DNA of 8,438 bases from ANME-2 cluster archaeon (GTDB taxonomy: Archaea > Halobacteriota > Methanosarcinia > Methanosarcinales > Methanocomedenaceae): the NCBI GenBank assembly GCA_023544495.1, contig JAMJFV010000080.1, positions 1 through 8,438 of the forward strand. Reading direction: 5' to 3'. The notes beneath the pieces are model-generated. The model saw only the letters and a list, made by a program, of their open reading frames with translations. It did no database searches and was not told the DNA's origin. Below are positions 1-5,329 of the stretch, piece by piece (positions within the stretch are counted from its first letter, which is position 1; every line of letters starts with the position of its first letter). A program made the translations under genes and the position numbers.

Positions 1-12
1 TAGTCCAAACGA

Positions 13-45
13 AAGCCGTATACTGGAAATCGGTACGTACGGTTT
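13..45 (+). ncRNA. Group II intron domain V (catalytic hairpin)
   Basis: AAGCCGTA (13-20) pairs with TACGGTTT (38-45) over eight base pairs, including the G15·U43 wobble of the catalytic AGC triad (A14, G15, C16). A two-nucleotide bulge, C36-G37, sits on the 3' strand. The distal stem 21-25/31-35 closes a small GAAAU loop (26-30). The 33-nt length, triad and bulge position match the near-universal domain V layout. Confidence 0.85.
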
Positions 46-48
46 GAT

Positions 49-84
49 GAGGAGGAGGAGGCCGTAAGGCCCTCTTCTTTACTC
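49..84 (+). ncRNA. Group II intron domain VI with branch-point A81
   Basis: Pairs 49-84, 50-83 and 51-82 form the base. A81 is then the only unpaired base before the stem resumes with 52·80 up to 59-73; C72 is a single bulge, and 60-63 pair with 68-71 around a GTAA tetraloop (64-67). A single bulged A near the base of the 3' strand, seven nucleotides from the intron end, is the lariat branch nucleotide in group II introns. Confidence 0.78.
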
Positions 85-87
85 TAC

Positions 88-410
88 GGCGTAGAGGGTG
101 GGAGCACCCTTGTTGTGGGGACTCGGAGTATTTTGGTCACTTGATGAGGTTGATTGTGTTTGTATAAAATGACCCTTGTTGATAGCGGTTATTGTTGGAC
201 TTTTCATTCTTCATGAAAGGTTTGCCCTGGGTTATGAAGGAAACTCAAAGCCATTGGGGGATTTTTCTCAGGATAGAAGTTGAATATCTCCATAATCTGT
301 AGATTGATTCTCAATCTGTAATGACCAGTTGTTTTTCCATATTGTCGCAACCTAAAAATACGTTAATATTTGGGTATTATTTTTCTGTACTGTCTTACTC
401 CCAGGATAGA
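88..410. other. Intergenic stretch, 3' exon side of the intron, no convincing gene
   Basis: I see no gene with a ribosome binding site and credible protein here. The longest local reading is a 29-codon stretch from ATG 213 to a TAG at 300-302, with no family resemblance. A GC-rich hairpin (GGGTG/CACCC, 96-100/105-109, GGAG loop) lies just past the intron end. A short direct repeat AATCTGTA occurs at 294-301 and 313-320, where GATTG (302-306) can also pair with CAATC (312-316). A TATA-like TATAAAA lies near 162-168, but no gene follows it. This may be the remnant of the locus into which the intron inserted. Confidence 0.55.
96..109 (+). repeat. GC-rich hairpin just downstream of the intron
   Basis: GGGTG (96-100) pairs perfectly with CACCC (105-109) around a GGAG loop, extendable by A95-U110 and G94·U111. 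There is no T-run after it, so it is not an obvious terminator. Its left arm overlaps the alternative hairpin 82-87/91-96 that spans the predicted splice junction. Confidence 0.4.
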
Positions 411-418
411 TTTATATA
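411..418 (+). promoter_or_regulatory. Archaeal TATA box of the operon
   Basis: TTTATATA matches the euryarchaeal TATA consensus. Given the usual spacing of about 25 bp, transcription would start around 438-444, giving a leader of roughly 30 nt before the first start codon at 470. A clear purine-rich BRE is not evident immediately upstream. No comparable promoter is seen between later genes, which fits a single transcript from 470 to 8011. Confidence 0.7.
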
Positions 419-419
419 G

Positions 420-447
420 TTTGTATACACAAGTATGTGTATACAAA
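420..447 (+). promoter_or_regulatory. 28-bp operator-like palindrome over the start site
   Basis: TTTGTATACAC (420-430) is followed after a 6-nt spacer (AAGTAT) by its exact reverse complement GTGTATACAAA (437-447). It begins two bases after the TATA box and should cover the transcription start. A protein bound here would block RNA polymerase recruitment or initiation, the common repressor-site position in archaea. The first gene downstream encodes a ribbon-helix-helix domain, a fold that binds such symmetric sites as dimers, so autoregulation is the obvious inference. Each half-site also contains the self-complementary GTATAC. Confidence 0.75.
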
Positions 448-457
448 TGTATTCACC

Positions 458-463
458 AGAGGT
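458..463 (+). promoter_or_regulatory. Ribosome binding site fixing the TTG start at 470
   Basis: AGAGGT sits six bases before the TTG at 470-472. It supports the TTG start, which is needed to include the beta-strand of the RHH domain; the next in-frame ATG (533-535) would remove that strand. Confidence 0.7.
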
Positions 464-469
464 ATTTAG

Positions 470-1237
470 TTGACAAATAAACGTGCATCAATAGTAATTG
501 ATTCGGAAACAAAGGAAGTTTTTGACTGGTCGATGTCAAAAAAAGGAACCCGCAATTTTTCGGAACATATCCGCAAATTGTTAAATCGATTTCATGATAC
601 AGAAGACTTTTCTCAACTCCTAAAAGAAGCCAGGAAATCCAAACTCTTCTGTGAAAAACATAAAAAACCCTTTACTTTGATTTGTAAGGATTGTGAAGTT
701 GCATTGTGTCCAGATTGCAACATTAATCTACATCAGACACACCAAGTACAGTTTTTCTGCAACATTCATGAAGTGGGATACCAGACAACTTGCATGTTAT
801 GCGAACGAGACCGATGGGAGGGGATTGTGGATGTTCCATTGCTTAATGCAGTCGAACTTAAAGAAAAATGGGAATTAGGAAATATAATATTCATAGATGT
901 ACGGGGAGATTCTGAGTGGAAAGAAGGATACCTTCCCAATTCTTACCACATTAAATGGATTGATATCAGGCTAAAAAATACAGATGGACATAAGATTCTT
1001 GAAGATCTCATTAAAGAGCATAGAGATAAACAGTGGATATTCATTAGCCAGGGAAGTTCCAGACACCCCGGAAAACCTGCAAGGGCATGGCTTGCTGCTG
1101 CAGATATAAAAACAATGTATCATATTAATGAAGTTGCCTGTCTTGAAGGTGGTTGGTCAAATTTCCATTTAAAGTTCCCGGATATTATTGAGTACCCGAA
1201 TGATTCAAACCATAAATTAGAATCCAGGAGGTCTTAA
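470..1237 (+). CDS. RHH / B-box zinc finger / degenerate rhodanese fusion protein
   Basis: Probable DNA-binding autoregulator of the operon (inference). Three modules are visible in 255 aa. Residues 4-42 fit a ribbon-helix-helix domain: a short strand (RASIVID), a helix, then a second helix in the style NFSEHIRKLL. Residues 61-91 carry a full B-box zinc-finger pattern, C61-x2-H64-x7-C72-x2-C75-x4-C80-x2-C83-x4-H88-x2-H91, followed by a second half-copy with identical spacing, C97-x2-H100-x7-C108-x2-C111. Residues about 122-240 resemble a rhodanese domain (FIDVR at 141-145, LEGGW near the end), but the catalytic Cys is replaced by Ser193 in S-Q-G-S-S-R198, so sulfurtransferase activity is unlikely. 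The start is TTG, with AGAGGT six bases upstream. The stop lies one base before the next gene. RHH proteins upstream of PIN-fold RNases are typical VapB-like antitoxins. The domain calls are by motif; the RHH call is the least certain. Confidence 0.8.
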   Translation: MTNKRASIVIDSETKEVFDWSMSKKGTRNFSEHIRKLLNRFHDTEDFSQLLKEARKSKLFCEKHKKPFTLICKDCEVALCPDCNINLHQTHQVQFFCNIHEVGYQTTCMLCERDRWEGIVDVPLLNAVELKEKWELGNIIFIDVRGDSEWKEGYLPNSYHIKWIDIRLKNTDGHKILEDLIKEHRDKQWIFISQGSSRHPGKPARAWLAAADIKTMYHINEVACLEGGWSNFHLKFPDIIEYPNDSNHKLESRRS

Positions 1238-1238
1238 A

Positions 1239-1955
1239 TTGAGACCGAAAGTGTACATCGACGGAGCTAATGTTGCCCATAAAGATAGTAAAACGATTCA
1301 TGCATCACGAATTGAAATTGCATTAAATGATCTAACAAAGGAAGGATTTGAATCACACGCACTCTTACCGGATTATCAAGTTAAGAAAATGGAAGATCCA
1401 GAGATCGTAAAAAAATTGGTCAATGAAGGGCGGTTAACCCTTATTACAAACTACGATGATGTGGTATTGATAACCCGTGCTTACGATAACAATGCATGGA
1501 TACTAACAAATGACCGATTCAGGGATCACAAAAATAAGGATTGGTGGACACCTGAAATAAATTTATTGATTTCAAACAGAATGATTCCATATGAGATCAT
1601 TGAAGGAGAATTATCTATACCATTGGATGTACGCCTTAAAATTGAAAAATATTCAAACGAGTGCTCAATGCATCAATTGTCTGTTCCTGAATTTAAGAAA
1701 CATGCAACAAATGGGGGAGTATCAACTGATATTCCTCTTAAAGAACTCCCTGAACCTGTTCAGGTTGCAATAAACCTGATAACTGGTAAAGAAATTACCT
1801 ATTCAGATTGGGGTTCCTTGGTAAAAAATGAAACTGGTTATCGGTTAAAAGATCTTTTTGGTAATGTCAAACACGCTTCAAGATTCCTGAAATCAAGGAG
1901 ATATCCAGTAAGGAATGCTGAAAACAAAATCTATGTGAAGGCGGCTGCAGCATGA
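1239..1955 (+). CDS. Regnase/Zc3h12a-like NYN (PIN-fold) ribonuclease
   Basis: Predicted metal-dependent endoribonuclease of 238 aa. The N-terminal ~130 residues follow the Zc3h12a/Regnase pattern: IDGANVAH (7-14), LLPDY (42-46), NYDDVVLITRAY (71-82), then ILTNDRFRD (88-96). D8, N11, D73, D74, D92 and D96 line up with the acidic active-site set known in Regnase-1, so it is probably active. Residues about 150-236 form a second small domain of unknown type (SDWGSLVKNETGYRLKDLFG, ending in IYVKA); it vaguely resembles a LOTUS/OST-HTH winged helix, but I would not rely on that. The start is TTG with a strong AGGAGGT (1226-1232) six bases upstream. The stop overlaps the next start as ATGA. Coming one base after an RHH gene, it fits the toxin position of a VapBC-like pair; a role in processing mRNA or tRNA is equally possible. 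Confidence 0.82.
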   Translation: MRPKVYIDGANVAHKDSKTIHASRIEIALNDLTKEGFESHALLPDYQVKKMEDPEIVKKLVNEGRLTLITNYDDVVLITRAYDNNAWILTNDRFRDHKNKDWWTPEINLLISNRMIPYEIIEGELSIPLDVRLKIEKYSNECSMHQLSVPEFKKHATNGGVSTDIPLKELPEPVQVAINLITGKEITYSDWGSLVKNETGYRLKDLFGNVKHASRFLKSRRYPVRNAENKIYVKAAAA

Positions 1956-2950
1956 ATATACTTGTTACTGGAAGCAGTGGGCTTATTGGAAGTGCAATTA
2001 GTCCACTTCTTGAAAAGAACGGGCATGTAATTCGCAGGTTGGACATACTACCACCGCCATCAGAGAACAAGGCAAAATTTTTCAAGGTCGAAGATATAAC
2101 TGACATCACTGCTAGGCAGAATGCTGTAAAGAAAGTAGATGGGGTTATACACCTGGCTGCAGTATCGCGTGTGCTGGATGCTGAACAAGATCCTTCAAGA
2201 TGTATAGATATTAATGTCAAGGGAACCATGGACCTCCTACATGACCTTGCTGAATTGGACAGTCCCCCATGGTTCATATATGGAAGTAGCCGAGAAGTAT
2301 ACGGTTATGCTTCAAATATGCCAGTTTGTGAGGAGCATCCATTAAAACCAGTAAATATCTATGGTGAATCAAAGGCCGCGGCAGAATATCTTGTTCGCAA
2401 TTATGCAAGATGTACAAAAAGTCCAGCAGTTATCCTCCGTTTTTCTAATGTATATGGTTCTGTTCACGACCATGCAACAAGGGTAATCCCGGCATTTGTA
2501 CGTGCCTCTATTACAGGTAGTGCTATAACGATAAACGGGGAAGACCACACTTTTGACTTTACTCATGTAGATGATGTTGCAGGAGCGATAAGTGCAGCCG
2601 TGAATCATATTGAAAATGGAAGAATGGATGGAATTGAGACGATAAATGTCGTATCAGGTCAAGGAACTACATTAGGGCAACTTGCCAGCCTAGTAAGATC
2701 AGTATCAGGTAAAGATATTCCCTTCATCAAAGGGAAGCCACGTGATTTTGATGTGGACAATTTTATCGGTGACCCATCACATCTAAAAAATTTGCTTGGT
2801 GTTTGTTGCAAAATACCACTTCAAGATGGTGTTGAGCGTTTAATAAATGATTTCATAACATTTGCTTTGAATCCTGAAAATGCATGGAAAATCTCTAAAA
2901 ATCCAGACTGGCTCATAACCACAGCTACTATGCAGGAGGCATCACTATGA
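1952..2950 (+). CDS. NAD-dependent epimerase/dehydratase (extended SDR)
   Basis: Sugar-nucleotide modifying enzyme of the extended short-chain dehydrogenase family, 332 aa, the usual size. The Rossmann nucleotide-binding motif G7-x2-G10-x2-G13 opens the protein. D31 at the end of the second strand favours NAD over NADP. HLAA (67-70) is the conserved strand-4 motif. The catalytic triad is visible as S112/S113 plus Y137-G-E-S-K141. Relatives act as UDP-glucose/galactose 4-epimerases, uronate epimerases or 4,6-dehydratases; which reaction applies here cannot be told from motifs. It overlaps its upstream neighbour and the glycosyltransferase gene by four bases each (ATGA), so translation is likely coupled, and it probably makes the sugar donor used by the next gene. 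Cytoplasmic; no membrane segments. Confidence 0.88.
   Translation: MNILVTGSSGLIGSAISPLLEKNGHVIRRLDILPPPSENKAKFFKVEDITDITARQNAVKKVDGVIHLAAVSRVLDAEQDPSRCIDINVKGTMDLLHDLAELDSPPWFIYGSSREVYGYASNMPVCEEHPLKPVNIYGESKAAAEYLVRNYARCTKSPAVILRFSNVYGSVHDHATRVIPAFVRASITGSAITINGEDHTFDFTHVDDVAGAISAAVNHIENGRMDGIETINVVSGQGTTLGQLASLVRSVSGKDIPFIKGKPRDFDVDNFIGDPSHLKNLLGVCCKIPLQDGVERLINDFITFALNPENAWKISKNPDWLITTATMQEASL
2934..2939 (+). promoter_or_regulatory. Ribosome binding site for the glycosyltransferase gene
   Basis: AGGAGG lies seven bases before ATG 2947, inside the end of the epimerase gene. It confirms the start in the 4-bp ATGA overlap. Confidence 0.7.
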
Positions 2951-4290
2951 AAGTACTTGAAGTAATTCATGGATACCCTCCTGAATACAATGCAGGATCC
3001 GAAGTTTATACCCAGACGATTGCCCGCGGGATTGTTAAAGCGGGACATGAGGTAGCTGTATTTACCCGTGAAGAAGATCCATACCGTCCAGATTTTGATA
3101 TCAGGTTAGACAATGATCTGCAGGTCCCCTCCATCAGGATATATCTTGCCAATCATGCCAGGTCCCGTGACAGGTATCGACATGTGGGAATGGATGCTGC
3201 ATTTTACAAAGTATTATCGAAGGAAAAACCTGATGTCGTCCATATAGGGCATTTGAATCACCTTTCCACAGGTATCCCTGAAATAGCATCCAGGGCAGGT
3301 GCACTGGTGGTCTATACATTCCATGATTTCTGGCTTGCTTGTCCAAGAGGGCAGTTTATGCAGATGGGATTAGGAGAATCAGAAATATGGAAATCGTGTC
3401 CAGGGCAAAATGATCGAAGGTGTGCAATCCATTGCATGTCCCGGATATGGGGAGGTGTACCTGAACGGGAAGGAGACGATGTTTCACAATGGATACGTTG
3501 GGTGAAAAACCGGATGATGGAGATTCAGTATCAGATGAAACACATAGATTTGTTCATTTCACCATCCATACATATGCGTGACCGGATGATTACTGAGCTT
3601 GGAATCAATCCAAATAAAGTTATTTTCGAACCATACGGATTTGATCTCACCCGGCTGGAAGGAAGACAACGGATGCGGGATAAAAGTATATATTTCGGGT
3701 ATATTGGTCGCATAACTGCTTCAAAAGGAATTGATCATCTCCTGAAAGCCTTTGGCAAGACCATTGGTGAAGCAAACCTCAATATTTATGGCAGGGCAGG
3801 TTTTCCTGATGCTCCAGCATTAAAGCGGATTGAAAATGGTCTTGATTCAAATCGCAGGGATCGCATCAAATGGTCTCCTGAGTACAGAAATGAAGAAATA
3901 GTCACTGCAGTTTTCAATAATATTGATGTAATCGTTGTTCCATCTATCTGGGATGAAAACTCCCCTCTTGTCATCCAGGAAGCACAACAGGCAGGGATTC
4001 CTGTGATTACTGCAGACCATGGGGGAATGTCCGAACTTGTTGAACACGGCGTTAATGGTCTTCTTTTCAAGCATCGTGACGTGGATGACCTGGCAAACCG
4101 ACTACAGGATGCTATCAATAATCCAGATTCTATCATTCAACTTGGAAAGAGAGGTTATCTTCATTCCACAAACGGCTGTATCCCTGATATCGAAGGACAT
4201 GTTAATCGAATGATGGACCTTTTTAGAAAACCCCTCGAAAGAAAAAGGGGAATTGAGACTGGTTTTGAGATAATAATACCCGGAAGGTGA
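2947..4290 (+). CDS. Family 4 glycosyltransferase (GT-B fold)
   Basis: Transfers a sugar from a nucleotide donor with retention of configuration, by family analogy. At 447 aa it has the full GT4 layout: an N-terminal acceptor domain opening with VIHGYPPEYNAGSEVY (6-21; glycine-rich acceptor-side loop), and a C-terminal donor domain from about residue 245 (FGYIGRITASKGIDHLLKAF). The E-x7-E signature is E337...E345, followed by AGIPVIT and GGMSELVEHGVNGLLF, which contact the nucleotide sugar. A cysteine-rich insert, C132, C151, C159 and C163, recurs in a subset of GT4 enzymes and may bind a metal. There is no transmembrane anchor or signal peptide, so it acts in the cytoplasm or peripherally at the membrane. 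Its acceptor is unknown; it lies between a sugar epimerase and a radical SAM gene, which suggests a common product. Confidence 0.9.
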   Translation: MKVLEVIHGYPPEYNAGSEVYTQTIARGIVKAGHEVAVFTREEDPYRPDFDIRLDNDLQVPSIRIYLANHARSRDRYRHVGMDAAFYKVLSKEKPDVVHIGHLNHLSTGIPEIASRAGALVVYTFHDFWLACPRGQFMQMGLGESEIWKSCPGQNDRRCAIHCMSRIWGGVPEREGDDVSQWIRWVKNRMMEIQYQMKHIDLFISPSIHMRDRMITELGINPNKVIFEPYGFDLTRLEGRQRMRDKSIYFGYIGRITASKGIDHLLKAFGKTIGEANLNIYGRAGFPDAPALKRIENGLDSNRRDRIKWSPEYRNEEIVTAVFNNIDVIVVPSIWDENSPLVIQEAQQAGIPVITADHGGMSELVEHGVNGLLFKHRDVDDLANRLQDAINNPDSIIQLGKRGYLHSTNGCIPDIEGHVNRMMDLFRKPLERKRGIETGFEIIIPGR

Positions 4291-4291
4291 T
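4285..4291 (+). promoter_or_regulatory. Ribosome binding site deciding the radical SAM start
   Basis: AGGTGAT matches the archaeal anti-Shine-Dalgarno region and ends directly against ATG 4292 but six bases before ATG 4298. The six-base gap equals that of the first two genes here, so 4298 is the better start. Confidence 0.55.
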
Positions 4292-4297
4292 ATGTGT

Positions 4298-5329
4298 ATG
4301 TCTTCACGTCAAGTTTCAGGTCCATGGAGAATAACATTTGATACAAACCCAGATGATTGTAATCTTCATTGCATAATGTGCGAAGAACATAGGGAAAATA
4401 ATGGACATAAAAATCACCAACCACGTCGCCTGATGGATATCCATATGATACATCGCACTGTTGAACAGATGGCTTCAAAGGGATTAAGTGAGATTATTCC
4501 TTCAACAATGGGTGAACCCTTGCTTTATAAGCATTTTGATGAGATTATCAAAATATCTTCCAGATTTGGCATTAAGATCAATCTCACAACAAATGGCACA
4601 TGGCCAAAATTGGGTCCGCAGAAATGGGCTGAAATATTGTGCCCCGTTTCAAGTGATATTAAAATATCTTGGAATGGTGCACGTGCTGCAACTCAGGAAG
4701 CTATTATGCGTGGTTCTGAATTTTCGCAGCGATTGGATGATTTATACACCTTCGTAAAAGTACGTGATGATATTGCTGCGTCTGGTGGTAACCATTGCCG
4801 TTTAACTTTTCAATGTACATTTATGGAAATAAATCTGGATGAACTCCTGGATATTATCCGTCTGGCAGCTGATATTGGGATTGAACGAGTGAAAGGACAT
4901 CACCTATGGGTCCATTCGCCCGAGATGCAACATCTTGATATGCGACGTTCAATTGAATCACGGTCGCGATGGAATAGGATTGTTGAACGATGCCAAGACC
5001 GGGTAAAGCATTTGCCAGAAGGGAAAAATGTCATTCTCGAAAATTTTGTTCCTCTTCCAATTGAAAATGCAGAGATACCACCTCACTGGACATGTCCATT
5101 CCTTGGTAAGGAAGCGTGGGTGAACCATGAAGGTCGTTTCAATCCCTGTTGTGCTCCAGACGTGCAGCGTCAGGAACTCGGGATGTTTGGGCATGTAGCA
5201 GATGATGGTGGTATGGAAGCTATATGGGAAGGAGAGAAATATAGCCATCTTTTGTATAACCACATGAAATATTCCGTATGCAGGAGATGTAATATGAGAC
5301 GCCCTCCCGCAGAGGTGTGTGGATCATGA
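4298..5329 (+). CDS. Radical SAM enzyme with SPASM-like C-terminal iron-sulfur domain
   Basis: Reductively cleaves S-adenosylmethionine to start radical chemistry on an unknown substrate. The cluster motif C21-x3-C25-x2-C28 binds the [4Fe-4S] centre. TMGEPLL (about residues 69-75) resembles the GGE region that holds SAM. The C-terminus has C266-x12-G279-x4-C284, C285, then C328-x2-C331-x9-C341, a partial match to the SPASM pattern (CX9-15GX4C, then CX2C...C), so at least one auxiliary cluster is likely. SPASM enzymes modify ribosomal peptides, sugars (2-deoxystreptamine dehydrogenation) or sulfatases; no precursor peptide is seen nearby, and the neighbouring epimerase and glycosyltransferase lean towards a sugar-type substrate. 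I chose ATG 4298 over ATG 4292 because of the ribosome binding site; the choice changes only two residues. The stop overlaps the next start as ATGA. Confidence 0.87.
   Translation: MSSRQVSGPWRITFDTNPDDCNLHCIMCEEHRENNGHKNHQPRRLMDIHMIHRTVEQMASKGLSEIIPSTMGEPLLYKHFDEIIKISSRFGIKINLTTNGTWPKLGPQKWAEILCPVSSDIKISWNGARAATQEAIMRGSEFSQRLDDLYTFVKVRDDIAASGGNHCRLTFQCTFMEINLDELLDIIRLAADIGIERVKGHHLWVHSPEMQHLDMRRSIESRSRWNRIVERCQDRVKHLPEGKNVILENFVPLPIENAEIPPHWTCPFLGKEAWVNHEGRFNPCCAPDVQRQELGMFGHVADDGGMEAIWEGEKYSHLLYNHMKYSVCRRCNMRRPPAEVCGS
5311..5317 (+). promoter_or_regulatory. Ribosome binding site deciding the WG/kinase start
   Basis: AGAGGTG ends at 5317, eight bases before ATG 5326, which overlaps the preceding stop as ATGA. 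A GTG at 5317 is also in frame, but it lies within this site and so is not a sensible start. Confidence 0.65.

Larger units (their letters stand above)
1..87 (+). mobile_element. Group II intron, 3' end (partial)
   Basis: The first 87 bases fold as the last two domains of a group II self-splicing intron: a domain V hairpin (13-45) with the catalytic AGC/GUU helix, followed by a domain VI hairpin (49-84) with a bulged adenosine at 81. The likely 3' splice site is after C87, where the sequence ends in CTAC, seven nucleotides from the branch A, as is usual for these introns. Domains I-IV, and any intron-encoded reverse transcriptase, would lie left of the window, so class and completeness cannot be judged. 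The bases from 88 onward would be the 3' exon. The exact boundary is inferred from structure, not from an empty site. Confidence 0.82.

Noticed and set aside
82..109. Intrinsic terminator made of the two hairpins at the intron end
   Set aside because: No T-run follows either stem, and the first stem overlaps the conserved base of domain VI.
1081..1130. Active rhodanese with another cysteine as nucleophile
   Set aside because: No Cys lies in the active-site loop. The nearest one (in the later VACLEGGW segment) is in a different structural position, so catalysis by the usual mechanism is not supported.
1867..2277. 136-codon open frame on the minus strand
   Set aside because: It is opposite the clear epimerase and RNase genes, has no family resemblance, and is Ser/Leu-rich as expected of an antisense shadow.
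3786..4136. 116-codon open frame on the minus strand
   Set aside because: It lies wholly antisense to the conserved donor domain of the glycosyltransferase, with no ribosome binding site or recognised motif.
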